DNA from: Levilactobacillus brevis
GTDB lineage: Bacteria; Bacillota; Bacilli; Lactobacillales; Lactobacillaceae
DNA: 64,000 bases
Direction: 5' to 3'
Assembly (NCBI GenBank): GCA_003666485.1
Contig: CP032931.1
Coordinates: 434,001-498,000 of the forward strand
The stretch's first letter is position 1; each line of letters opens with the position of its first letter. A model generated the notes under the pieces. The model was not told the DNA's origin. It ran no database searches and saw nothing but the letters and a program-made list of their open reading frames with translations. Shown piece by piece: positions 8,770 to 17,360 of the stretch. The position numbers and the translations under genes were made by a program.

Positions 8770-10419
8770 TCCTGAATTATTCATACCTTTCAAAAAAGTC
8801 GTCAGTTTTCATGTTTTTCAAAAACTGACGGCTTTTGATCTTGCTTACTATGTATTGAGACTCTAAATTTTGATGGTATCACCTAACGGTGAGTCATTTT
8901 TGAATTTTTGGGTGCACTTATCCCTTGATCGTACAGAATTTTTTTTAATTGGGGCTATTTAATAGCCTGAATACGCTGTAATACCTGATAAAAGAGTCGA
9001 TGATAAACGTGATGAGAACTCAGTCGTAACTGGATTCGTCGACCGGTAAACACAACGCGGGCAGCGACTTTGAATAAACGGATTCGTAATGTACTAACAC
9101 GCAATCCGGTCTCTGTTTTAGGTAGGGCTATTTGCTTCATAAAATTGATAATATTGTACGCTAATACACTAACCATCATACGGGCAGCGTTGGCGGTAAA
9201 CGTTGAACTATCAGTCTTATCAAAGAAGAAGCCCTCTTTGGCTTCCTTGATATAATTCTCCATCTGACCACGCTTATGATACAGTTCAAATGCTGCTTCT
9301 ACGGTTAAATTTGTCAGATTAGTCACAATAAATTCATGTGAAAAGATCAATTCGCCAGCTACACGAGTTGACTTAACGTATACTTGACGCGGTTTAGGCC
9401 ACGAAGTGGCCTGATAAGTTGCTGAGTAATAGTGAGTTTCGGTTTCATGCCACTCAGTTGTGTCGCTTATCTGTACAAACTCTTCTGCCAAGTTGTGTAG
9501 TCGCTTATTACGTTTGAGGCGAATAATGTAAAAGACATCATCGGCCTCGCAGGTATCATAAACAGCTGGTGTGGCGAACCCGCTATCACCGCGAACCAGA
9601 ATATCAGTTTCTGGCAATTGGTCTTGATAATGTTTTAATAACGGTTCTAAAAAGGCTTTTATATCTGTGCTGGTATAGGCATTACCAGGCCGTAGGATGG
9701 CTTTCATGAGATTACCATCATTATCGATAGCTAGTAATGGATGATACCCCTCCGAGCCATAATGGGCGTTATAGTCAGTAGCTTCTTGATTGCCATAAGT
9801 GTCAGAATGGGTTGAATCAATATCAATAATGGTGGTCGTCTGATTAGTTAGCAGTCGAGCTTGATCAATAAGAGCTTGATTTAAAGTCTGGAAGGCGTCC
9901 ACACCTGCGGAATCGATACGTTGCCAGAAACGGGATATCGTCGCTTGTGAAGCTAAGGCTGGTTTGTCCAATAAAAGTTTAAACAATGGTTCTGCAACCA
10001 ATGAGGTTGCAGCAGAATCTGTATTATAACCGGCAATGATCTGCAGAACCAACTGCATTAAGATACTTGAATTACTATGTCGGCAGTATTGTCGATGGTC
10101 GTTGAACTTCAATAGATTGTCAGCTAAGTTCGTGAACTGAAACTTTGCCATCAGTTCAACACACAAGGTTAGGCCACCATCAGAAGATAATTGACCGCCG
10201 GTATGCGATGCTAGAATGTTTTTATTGAAACTAAATGCCATTTCCTGTACAGTTTTCATTATAGAGTCCTCTTCTCTTTATAGTGTCTTTTGGTCGAGTT
10301 AACTATACCAGAGCTGAGGCTCTTTTTCTGCACTTAAAAGGTGAAAACGTAAAATTCCCATCAAGCACTTGAATCATGTGTTTGATGGGGATTTTGGAGT
10401 TTCTGGTGAATAATTCAGG
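8770..10419 (-). mobile_element. IS1380-type insertion sequence, right copy
   Basis: A 1650-bp element in inverse orientation to the left copy, with CCTGAATTATTCA at both ends and an extra T/A at the inner end, as in the other copy. It is flanked by a 4-bp target duplication TTAT (8766-8769 and 10420-10423), so this is an undisturbed insertion into the small membrane-protein gene. The inverted identical pair could invert the ~640 bp between them by recombination. Confidence 0.9.
8955..10259 (-). CDS. IS1380-type transposase, right copy
   Basis: 434-aa transposase with a protein sequence identical to that of the left copy; same start, RBS and flanking hairpins. Identity implies recent transposition or gene conversion. 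Confidence 0.88.
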   Translation of the reverse strand: MKTVQEMAFSFNKNILASHTGGQLSSDGGLTLCVELMAKFQFTNLADNLLKFNDHRQYCRHSNSSILMQLVLQIIAGYNTDSAATSLVAEPLFKLLLDKPALASQATISRFWQRIDSAGVDAFQTLNQALIDQARLLTNQTTTIIDIDSTHSDTYGNQEATDYNAHYGSEGYHPLLAIDNDGNLMKAILRPGNAYTSTDIKAFLEPLLKHYQDQLPETDILVRGDSGFATPAVYDTCEADDVFYIIRLKRNKRLHNLAEEFVQISDTTEWHETETHYYSATYQATSWPKPRQVYVKSTRVAGELIFSHEFIVTNLTNLTVEAAFELYHKRGQMENYIKEAKEGFFFDKTDSSTFTANAARMMVSVLAYNIINFMKQIALPKTETGLRVSTLRIRLFKVAARVVFTGRRIQLRLSSHHVYHRLFYQVLQRIQAIK

Positions 10420-10483
10420 TTATAGAAGATATGTTAAGAAGTAATGCAATCAGTGTCAGTTTTCTTACTGTAGTCAGCCTCAT
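10420..10483 (-). pseudogene. N-terminal fragment of interrupted membrane protein
   Basis: ATG 10483 has a good RBS (AGGAGATTGAC) and encodes a 21-residue basic/hydrophobic start (MRLTTVRKLTLIALLLNISS) before the IS. The remainder of the same gene is at 8353-8769. The two pieces total 477 nt (159 codons including stop) once a single TTAT is kept, which confirms the join. Confidence 0.7.
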
Positions 10484-11018
10484 ATGTCAATCTCCTATCG
10501 ACTTATTGTCGTCTTAGATATACCATCTTGTTAACATGTTGGACTTTAATTTTGCGGATACGATGTCTAGATTTCTTATTTTTATAATAGGTGTATGTCC
10601 ATCCCTGAATCGACTATGTATTTCTTTGACCATAATGTATCACTCCAGATTTAGGACGTTGTTACATTGCTATTACAGATATTATTCACATAAAAGTCAC
10701 AATAAAACAATGAGTTTTTCTTATTTTCACATAATAGCTGTTTGATGATATGTTGTCTATTGACTATCACAACAAGAACTAATGTTGGAATTGTGGTCAT
10801 TAAATAGATATATCGTTTCGATTTTTTTCTAATTATTTAATGGCCAAATTGTAAGTACAATAACGGAATTTACCGTTTTGACTGTGGATCTAATTTTAAA
10901 AATTAAAATACACGTCATGGTGAGATTGTAATTATGGTTTATGCAGAAAAAGGATACAAGTGCATATGGTTGGATTGACTTATTTAAAATTTCACAAATT
11001 CTGTTAAGCTTTTTCAAG
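10484..11018. other. AT-rich non-coding stretch
   Basis: About 530 nt of low-GC sequence containing the upstream region of the interrupted membrane-protein gene (minus strand). The short frames here have no RBS or recognisable content and I reject them. Confidence 0.55.
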
Positions 11019-11154
11019 AGTTGTTACTGGGCTTTATTACAAATATCGTGAAATTCTCGCTTCAAAATATGATGAATCACCCCTTAAATATGACTACTCA
11101 AACGGTCCACTTGAAGGTATGAATGACAAACCCAAGGTTTTAAAACAGGTTTAA
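11019..11154 (+). pseudogene. C-terminal remnant of ISL3-family transposase
   Basis: One frame reads GLYYKYREILASKYD, a short gap, then YSNGPLEGMNDKPKVLKQ and stop. The SNGPLEG-N-K-K block is characteristic of the C-terminus of ISL3-type transposases. No start or upstream domain remains; it is a decayed insertion sequence in the AT-rich segment. Confidence 0.6.
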
Positions 11155-11214
11155 ATGCCTCGTTAACATCAGATCACGGACACATCTTATGTTAAATGTT
11201 AAATGCACAAGAAA

Positions 11215-11242
11215 GCGCCTGGCCACAGGTGCGGCTAGGCGC
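11215..11242 (-). terminator. Terminator of aminotransferase gene
   Basis: GCGCCTGGCC (11215-11224) pairs with GGCTAGGCGC (11233-11242). On the minus strand a T-rich TTTCTTGT follows. It lies about 60 nt past the stop at 11306. Confidence 0.6.
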
Positions 11243-11305
11243 AAATCATAATTGACTACCAACAACAGTTGACAAAGAGCCGTTAGCTAACAGTCAGTCG
11301 TGTCA

Positions 11306-12472
11306 TTATTTCGTTTGAAAGGCGTGAATTCCTTGAACCAAGCGGTCTAACCCGTCCTGCAGGCGTTCGGTTGGGCAGGCCACGTTGATGCGGACGAAGT
11401 CGTGACCGTCGCCGCCGTAAACTGCCCCGGCCGTGATGAAGAGGCCAGTCTGTTCACGGATAAAGTCACAGAGAGCCTGGGTGTCAGCGGTCACGGCACG
11501 GCAGTCGATCCATACCAAATAGGTGGCGTGACCAGTGATTACGTGGAGGTCCGGCAAGTTTTGCTGGATGAAAGTCGTCAGCGTTTGTTTATTGGCCGTG
11601 ATGGTGGCGTTGAGCTCGTGGACCCAATCGGCACCCTGCGTGTAAGCGGCAATGCTGCCAGGAATAGCGAAGGCGTTGGGCTCCGCCAGCTCTTCACTGT
11701 TGATGCCCCGGTCGACGCTGTTGCGCAGATTTTCATTGGGGATGATCAGCGTTGCGGCGTGCAGTGCGGCCACGTTAAAGGTCTTGCTGGGCGACACGGC
11801 GGTGATGCTGTTGTTGGCCGCGGTGTCACTGACTGAGGCGAAGGGCGTGTAGCCGTGACCGGCGTCGGTGATGTCACCGTGGATTTCGTCGGAGAAGACC
11901 GTCACGTGATTGGCCGTAGCTAGGTCCGCCAGACGACTGAGTTCAGCGGGTTGCCAAACCTTGCCCACTGGGTTGTGCGGGTTGCAGAGAATCATCATGG
12001 TGGTCAGCGGGTTGGCCAATTTGGCAGCCAAGTCGTCCCAGTCCACGTGGTAGTTACCGTCCGCAAACTGTAAGTCGTTGCTCAAGACGTGCCGGCCGTT
12101 ATTCACGATGGAATTATAGAAAATATTGTAGACGGGCGCTTGGACCAAGACGTTGTCGCCAACGTGACTGACACGCCGGACCGCGGAAGAAATTGCCGGT
12201 ACGACGCCGGTGACAAAACGCATCCAGTCGGTGTTGGGCGCCCAGTTGTGTTCGGTCGCGTACCAGTGTTGGACGGCCTCAAAGTAGGCGTTCGGCACTT
12301 CTTCATAGCCAAAGATGCCGGTGTCGGCCTTACGTTTGATGGCGTCCACGATAGCGGGAGCCGTGCGGAAATCCATGTCAGCCACCCACATCGGTAGCTC
12401 GTTATCTTTCACGTCCCACTTCACGGAGTTGGTGTGACGGCGGTCAATCATTTCTGAAAAGTCATAACTCAT
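11306..12472 (-). CDS. PatB/MalY-type PLP aminotransferase (C-S lyase)
   Basis: 388-aa fold-type I PLP enzyme of the MalY/PatB family, which cleaves cystathionine or cysteine S-conjugates to thiols, pyruvate and ammonia. Seen: N-terminal DRRHTNSVKWD, ELPMWVADMDF, ILCNPHNPVGKVW (PLP phosphate/ring region), VFSDEIHGDI (Asp and downstream residues contact PLP), and SPSKTFNVAALHAA with the Schiff-base Lys. It overlaps the upstream DUF3737 gene by 4 nt (ATGA), so the two are translationally coupled. Substrate is not determined by sequence. Confidence 0.88.
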   Translation of the reverse strand: MSYDFSEMIDRRHTNSVKWDVKDNELPMWVADMDFRTAPAIVDAIKRKADTGIFGYEEVPNAYFEAVQHWYATEHNWAPNTDWMRFVTGVVPAISSAVRRVSHVGDNVLVQAPVYNIFYNSIVNNGRHVLSNDLQFADGNYHVDWDDLAAKLANPLTTMMILCNPHNPVGKVWQPAELSRLADLATANHVTVFSDEIHGDITDAGHGYTPFASVSDTAANNSITAVSPSKTFNVAALHAATLIIPNENLRNSVDRGINSEELAEPNAFAIPGSIAAYTQGADWVHELNATITANKQTLTTFIQQNLPDLHVITGHATYLVWIDCRAVTADTQALCDFIREQTGLFITAGAVYGGDGHDFVRINVACPTERLQDGLDRLVQGIHAFQTK

Positions 12473-13329
12473 TGTTGTAGGGCCTCCTTGGTCGTGGTGA
12501 TCGTTGTTCGTTTCGCGTCGATGGCCGGGTCGTCGAAAATAATCTGACCGATGGCTGGCGCAGTGATCTTGCCGTTGACGGGGTTCTTCACGCTGTCGAT
12601 GGCCGTGTTGATGGTGGCATCGATGTCCGTACAGTATTCAAAGGACAGGTCGGTGTTGATCAACGAACAGTTCTTCATGGTCAGGTGATCGACGTAACAC
12701 AGGCCTTGATCACTTTCCAACCAACAGTTGACGAAGGTAATGTTCTTGGTGTTCCAAGCCAGGTATTCACCAATGATGGTGGAGTCGTAGATGGTCACGT
12801 TGTCGCAATTCCAAAAGGCATCGTGGGTGATGAACGTGGAGTTATGGACTTCAACGTTCTTACTGCCGTCAAAGGCGTAGTTGCCCGAGATCTTTAAATT
12901 GTTGGCAACGACGTTTTCACTGTTCATGCCAAAGTAATCGCCGGTCGCGGTAACGTTGTCGAGTTGCACGTCCTGGCACCACCACAGCGTTTCGCCGGCA
13001 TTGGCAAAGGTCACGTCGTCGAGTTTGAGGTGACTGGCGTGGCGGAACGTCTTGGTCGCACGAATCAGACTGTGGGTCATCGTCATGTCATCGGTGTACC
13101 AAACGCCAGCGTGAGCGTCCGGTTGCCAGGTGGTGTGATTCAGCGTGGCGTGGTGCGTGTACCACAGCGGGTATTTCCACTTGAAAATGGTGTGGTCAAT
13201 GGCCACGTTTTGGCTGTGCTTCAACGGGGATTCCCCGTCAACGAAGGTACTGTTGGTAATGTGTAAGTCGTGCCCCTGAAAGAGGGCCCGTTCGCCAGTT
13301 AAGGTTTGTTGGTTAATTTCTTGTGTCAC
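12469..13329 (-). CDS. DUF3737 family right-handed beta-helix protein
   Basis: 286 aa with no signal peptide or membrane segment. The protein is a run of short repeats rich in N, D, T, I and V with aromatic W/Y positions (for example LKHSQNVAIDHTIFKWKYPLW and MTMTHSLIRATKTFRHA), typical of the DUF3737 parallel beta-helix family. Function unknown. AAAGGAGACATTATATC precedes the start. Coupling to a MalY-type lyase is also seen in other lactic acid bacteria, which suggests a shared but undefined role. Confidence 0.85.
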   Translation of the reverse strand: MTQEINQQTLTGERALFQGHDLHITNSTFVDGESPLKHSQNVAIDHTIFKWKYPLWYTHHATLNHTTWQPDAHAGVWYTDDMTMTHSLIRATKTFRHASHLKLDDVTFANAGETLWWCQDVQLDNVTATGDYFGMNSENVVANNLKISGNYAFDGSKNVEVHNSTFITHDAFWNCDNVTIYDSTIIGEYLAWNTKNITFVNCWLESDQGLCYVDHLTMKNCSLINTDLSFEYCTDIDATINTAIDSVKNPVNGKITAPAIGQIIFDDPAIDAKRTTITTTKEALQQ

Positions 13330-13502
13330 GATATAATGTCTCCTTTTGGACCGATGAGGGAATAGAATTCAGGGCGTCAGGCCCTATAGTGATTATTCTA
13401 GACCCTTCGAGTGACCTGAAGGCAAGCGATTTTGTTAAAAACTGAGGGGTAAGGCTGGAATTTGACTAAAAACATTGTTGTGTGTTGCTACGTGGTACGA
13501 GC
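13330..13502. other. Upstream region of DUF3737 operon
   Basis: Contains the RBS (about 13336-13343) of the gene at 13329. No coding sequence. The remainder to 14031 is occupied by elements A1 and B1. Confidence 0.5.
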
Positions 13503-13516
13503 TGTCCGCCTCCCGT

Positions 13517-13656
13517 CCGCCAAATATGGGTCGGAACGCGGTGGGCGGACGGGTCGAGCCTTTGAGCCGAAGGTCGCGTCTCAAAGACGCCAGTTGCCTA
13601 ACCGGCATGACCCGCGCCGCTAAGGCAACTCCCACGGCTGAACCCATATTTGGCGG
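13517..13656 (-). repeat. Type A folded element A1
   Basis: Outer stem CCGCCAAATATGGGT (13517-13531) pairs perfectly with ACCCATATTTGGCGG (13642-13656). Read on the minus strand, the P3 stem is AGTTGCCT/AGGCAACT and P4 is CTTTGAG/CTCAAAG; the third inner hairpin (P5) is missing, explaining the shorter length of 140 nt. The flank holds CCGGCTAC, matching CGTAGCCG before other copies. Confidence 0.85.
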
Positions 13657-13770
13657 ACTCCGGCTACAAGGTGATAACGAATCGACAACTAGTTTAGCCC
13701 GTAGTGCCGGTCTTTTTTCATTGGCTTGGGGTTAACACACAGTCATTGAAAAGTACCCTCCCGCCGGAGT

Positions 13771-13938
13771 CAGCCAGTAGTGCAGCCAGCTGTGTCGGCC
13801 CAGTTAGCTGGCGTTTTTTGCCAGGTTACTGGGCGGGACGACTTGAGAGACTGGCGGTTTTTGCCAGACTTTCAAGCGAACCGGAAGACCGCTCCTCAGG
13901 CTGGAGGTGTTCCCCAGAGCAGGCGGAACTGCTGGCTG
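13771..13938 (-). repeat. Type B folded element B1
   Basis: Outer stem CAGCCAGTAGT (13771-13781) pairs with ACTGCTGGCTG (13928-13938). Inner hairpins: a CCCAGTTAGCTGGC/GCCAGGTTACTGGG stem and CTTGAGAGACTGGC/GCCAGACTTTCAAG. With A1 it forms a B-linker-A unit on the minus strand (114-nt linker). Confidence 0.8.
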
Positions 13939-14031
13939 GCGGAGGCATTCTGGTTTCACTAATTTAATGGTTAGAATGCTAACTGGTCGGAATTTAATGG
14001 TTTAATCAGTCTTTTAGACTCAGTTAAAAAA

Positions 14032-16098
14032 CTAAATTCGCCGCCGGTACCAGTAGAAACGGTCGATGACCAGTAAGCCACTGAGCCACATGGCCCCGAA
14101 CAAGAGCCAGAACTTGCCGTTAGACAGGACCGGCGCGATACTGCGCTGGGTGATCTCGAAGCTCAGGTATTGGTGGGGATGCTGTTGGATGGCTTGCGGC
14201 AACAGCGGGTAGGTGGCCGGCGCCGTCTGGAGGGCCACGGAACGTTTTCCGCGGTTAGTCACGGTCAGGTGATACGTGCCGGCGGGTTGGAGCGGAATTG
14301 TGCGTGCCAGTTGCGTGGTCCGTCCACGTGATTGCCAGACCGTTTTCCCCTGAGCGTTGGTGAGGGTGAGCTGGCCGGTGATGCGGGTGCCCTCACCAAC
14401 CGTGACCTGGTCAAAAGGCAATGGTGCTGTGAACGGTTGGGTCAAGTTGTGGCCGGTGGCGAGATGCAGCCGGTGATCTTGATAGTAGTGGCCTTCATTT
14501 TGACTGACCACGCTAACGGGTTCGCTGTTGGAGTGGACCATCAGATTGGTGTTTTGCCAGGCCGCCAGTCCAAGGATTCCGGTAAAGGCGACGGCCATGC
14601 CGATGGGCAGCCAACTGGAACGTTCCGAGTAGCGCAGAATGTTCAGTGGTTGGCGGTAACCGGCGGCTGTGCCCGCAATCAATAGAAAGAAAATGGGCAG
14701 GGCGTAGCGTTCTTCCGTTTCCCAGAAGATGACGTGAAAGCAGGTCAGCCCAATGAAAAACAGGCCGCCCAGCAGATAAGCCGACTTTAAGTGATGGCGG
14801 CGGATCTGTTGGACTCCCCACCCCAGGTTAACCAGGAGCAAGGCCAGATAGCTCAGCTGACACCAAATGGCGAGGAACCAATCGCTGGTGGCGCGGTGTT
14901 GCCGGTACCAGTTGGGCGCCCGGTCGTAGGCGTGATTGATTTGGAAACTGTCAAAGGTCCCGTTGGCCAAAAATAGCCGCGCCTTTCGGAACAGGTGCTT
15001 GGCAATGCCGCTGGGACCCATCGTGTGCAGGTAGGTCGTCAGGTCGTTTTTGGCTGCGGCTTGTTTCGCTGCCTTCGTCGGCTGTTCACGAATCTGGGCA
15101 ACGTTGTCCAGGTGATATTGCCCATAGGTCGCGGGATTCCAGCTCATGGCGACCCAGCTCATGGCGGGCAGGGCCTGGTTAGGGTCCGTCGTATAGCCAT
15201 TTGACTGCGCCGCTTTCCGGGCGACCCCACCACCCACGACGAGCGTTGCCAATAAAACCAACGTCAAGAGGCTACGCGTGAAGCCGGGGTGGGGCGACTG
15301 GTTAGGCCGAATCCACAGCGTGATGACGGCCGCAATCAATAAGACGATGAAGTTGGCCTTGATCAGGTAAGCTGCCACCAACAGGATGCTGAGCACGATG
15401 CTGCGGAGGGTAATTTGTTCCCAAGTCGCGGCGCGTTGGAGGTGGCGGAAGGCCGCGATGGCCAGCAACGCCAGGGGCAACACGTACGTATCGCTATAGG
15501 TGTTGAGCGCGTAGGCGTAGAACGGGACTGCCGTCATGATGAGCACCATGAACAGATTGGCGCGTGCTGGATTGTGGCGCCGTAGTTGGTGCCAAATGGC
15601 CAATAACCCTAGGTCCAGCCAGGCAAATTGGACGACGTTGAGCCAAACACCGGAGTCGCTGCCTACCAGCCAACGTCCTAACTGCAGGATGCCACTGAGT
15701 AGCAAAGTAAAATTAACGTTATTCGGATAGGTATAAAAGTAGGCGTTCCAGTGATGACTGCCGTTGAGCAGATTTAACGCCTGCTGGTGAACGAAGTACA
15801 AGTCGGCGCGGGGGGCCGCCACCCAAGCGGTCGCGACCCACACCTGGATCAGTAGGAAAAGTCCCCACAGCCCCCAGCTCAACCAGCGGCTGGTGAGGGG
15901 CTTGATACGATGTAAAAAGCGAAATAACAGGCCGACGCCGCCAAGATACAGGGCGCTGGCCAGCAGTAATGCCAAAGGCTTCAGCCAGTCATGATCGACA
16001 CGAATCGTCACTGGCCACAGCGCTAACCCAAAGGTCAGTAGTAACCCTAAGCTGATGATGCCGCCTAACGTGACGGTAATGATGTGTCGAATTTTCAT
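14032..16098 (-). CDS. Multipass GT-C type membrane glycosyltransferase
   Basis: 688 aa with roughly eleven to thirteen hydrophobic helices over residues 1-490, an extracytoplasmic C-terminal domain (about 510-655) and a final helix ending in RFYWYRRRI. An acidic AAPRADLYFVHQQAL loop after the early helices is typical of GT-C enzymes that use polyprenyl-phosphate sugars. It overlaps by 4 nt the upstream GT2 gene, whose product would supply the lipid-linked sugar. The pair most likely decorates a cell-wall polymer or protein; the acceptor and sugar are unknown. No GtrA flippase gene is adjacent. Confidence 0.75.
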   Translation of the reverse strand: MKIRHIITVTLGGIISLGLLLTFGLALWPVTIRVDHDWLKPLALLLASALYLGGVGLLFRFLHRIKPLTSRWLSWGLWGLFLLIQVWVATAWVAAPRADLYFVHQQALNLLNGSHHWNAYFYTYPNNVNFTLLLSGILQLGRWLVGSDSGVWLNVVQFAWLDLGLLAIWHQLRRHNPARANLFMVLIMTAVPFYAYALNTYSDTYVLPLALLAIAAFRHLQRAATWEQITLRSIVLSILLVAAYLIKANFIVLLIAAVITLWIRPNQSPHPGFTRSLLTLVLLATLVVGGGVARKAAQSNGYTTDPNQALPAMSWVAMSWNPATYGQYHLDNVAQIREQPTKAAKQAAAKNDLTTYLHTMGPSGIAKHLFRKARLFLANGTFDSFQINHAYDRAPNWYRQHRATSDWFLAIWCQLSYLALLLVNLGWGVQQIRRHHLKSAYLLGGLFFIGLTCFHVIFWETEERYALPIFFLLIAGTAAGYRQPLNILRYSERSSWLPIGMAVAFTGILGLAAWQNTNLMVHSNSEPVSVVSQNEGHYYQDHRLHLATGHNLTQPFTAPLPFDQVTVGEGTRITGQLTLTNAQGKTVWQSRGRTTQLARTIPLQPAGTYHLTVTNRGKRSVALQTAPATYPLLPQAIQQHPHQYLSFEITQRSIAPVLSNGKFWLLFGAMWLSGLLVIDRFYWYRRRI

Positions 16099-17141
16099 GA
16101 ATGGCCTCCTGATTTAAGCGCATGATGCGTGCGGTAAAGTGTAACAGCACCGGCATTTTGGACCTGCTGCTGAGCAAAACTAGGTGTGTAGGTGTCCGTC
16201 TGCACGATGAAGCGTGGCCGGTGCTTGACCTCGGTAAAGGTCCGGCCGACGTATTCGCCGATGATGCTGATGGCAATCAGTTGAAAGCCGCCGAGGAACC
16301 ACAGCGAGGCCATGATGGAACTCCAGCCCGTGACCACGGTGCCCCGCAGGTGTTGGACTAAGATCCACAGTAACATGACCAACGCCCCCGTACAGATGAC
16401 CAGTCCAGCATACAGGACCGCGCGAATTGGTGCAATGGAAAATGACAGAATCCCGTCCAGCGCAAACCGCATCATTTTACGCAAGGGATACTTGGAAACG
16501 CCGGCCTGACGCGGTTGGCGTTTGTAATACAGCTTGGTCGATGGAAATCCCAGTTGTGGGATGATGCCCCGAATAAAAGGTTTGCGTTCTTGGCAGGCCA
16601 TCAACGCCGCCAACACGGGTTGAGTCAACAGGCGAAAGTCCGAGTGATTGGGAATCAGATCGACGCCGAGCTTGCCCATGACCCAGTAGAAGCCCTCGGC
16701 GGACGTACGCTTGAACCAGGAATCGGTCGAGCGGTCATTGCGGACGCCATAGACCACGTCACAACCGGCGTGGGCCTTGGCCACCATGTCCGGAATCAGG
16801 TTGGGGTCGTCTTGCAGGTCGGCGTCGATGGTAATGATCATATCAGAATGGGTACTGGCCGTCTGCATGCCGCCCATCAATGCGGCTTCCTGGCCGTAGT
16901 TGCGACTGAATTTAAGGCCCGTGAAGATGCGGTCCTCTTGCGTGTATTTGGTAATCAGTGCCCAGGTCTGGTCCTGACTGCCGTCGTCAACAAATAAAAT
17001 TTTGCTGTCCGTGGCGATGGCGCCGTTGTGCATTAATTGCGTCATTAGATTCGCCAGAACCGGCGCCGTCGTTGGTAAAACGGGTGCTTCGTTGTTGCAC
17101 GGGACCACAATGGTCAACCGTGGTGTGTGCGTGAATTTCAT
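16095..17141 (-). CDS. Polyprenyl-phosphate glycosyltransferase, GT2 (CsbB/GtrB-like)
   Basis: 348 aa. An N-terminal GT-A domain starts RLTIVVPCNNEAPVLP, with LFVDDGSQD and ITIDADLQDDP (DXD-like) for nucleotide sugar and metal; KRQPRQAGVSKYPLRKM precedes two C-terminal helices (about 235-310). This layout transfers a sugar from UDP-sugar to undecaprenyl phosphate on the inner membrane face. GGGGGAG upstream on the minus strand supports ATG 17141 over an earlier in-frame ATG. It precedes and overlaps the GT-C gene, giving a two-gene operon. Confidence 0.88.
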   Translation of the reverse strand: MKFTHTPRLTIVVPCNNEAPVLPTTAPVLANLMTQLMHNGAIATDSKILFVDDGSQDQTWALITKYTQEDRIFTGLKFSRNYGQEAALMGGMQTASTHSDMIITIDADLQDDPNLIPDMVAKAHAGCDVVYGVRNDRSTDSWFKRTSAEGFYWVMGKLGVDLIPNHSDFRLLTQPVLAALMACQERKPFIRGIIPQLGFPSTKLYYKRQPRQAGVSKYPLRKMMRFALDGILSFSIAPIRAVLYAGLVICTGALVMLLWILVQHLRGTVVTGWSSIMASLWFLGGFQLIAISIIGEYVGRTFTEVKHRPRFIVQTDTYTPSFAQQQVQNAGAVTLYRTHHALKSGGHS

Positions 17142-17310
17142 GATTATTCGTCTCCCCCAAAAAGCTAAGTGGTGAATCCCCCTACACTCAGCTATCATCA
17201 TAAAGCTTTCTAGGGATTATGAAGAATGAAACGCCTAGAATTTAGGCATTTTTAAGGGCGATTAACTTTTGTGGGTAGGCAGTTAATTAGCGGATGATAA
17301 GTAAAACCGG

Positions 17311-17336
17311 TATAATACTTATTGTAAGCGATATCA
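17311..17336 (+). promoter_or_regulatory. -10 box and cre-like site of SDR gene
   Basis: TATAAT at 17311-17316 is followed by TTGTAAGCGATATCA (17322-17336), which matches the catabolite-responsive element consensus WTGNAANCGNWNNCA at all fixed positions. A site just downstream of the -10 predicts CcpA repression. The -35 is weak. Confidence 0.6.
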
Positions 17337-17360
17337 CAAAATATGGAGGCGTTTAATATT

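Noticed and set aside
10536..10745. A 69-codon open frame in the AT-rich region
   Set aside because: No RBS, no recognisable content and AT-rich composition expected to give chance frames.
13475..13967. Short plus-strand frames through repeats A1 and B1
   Set aside because: The frames run through stem-loop sequence, are not conserved among repeat copies and lack RBSs.
14332..14685. Open frames opposite the GT-C and GT2 genes
   Set aside because: They are antisense shadows in high-GC coding DNA; the minus-strand genes have motifs and RBSs.
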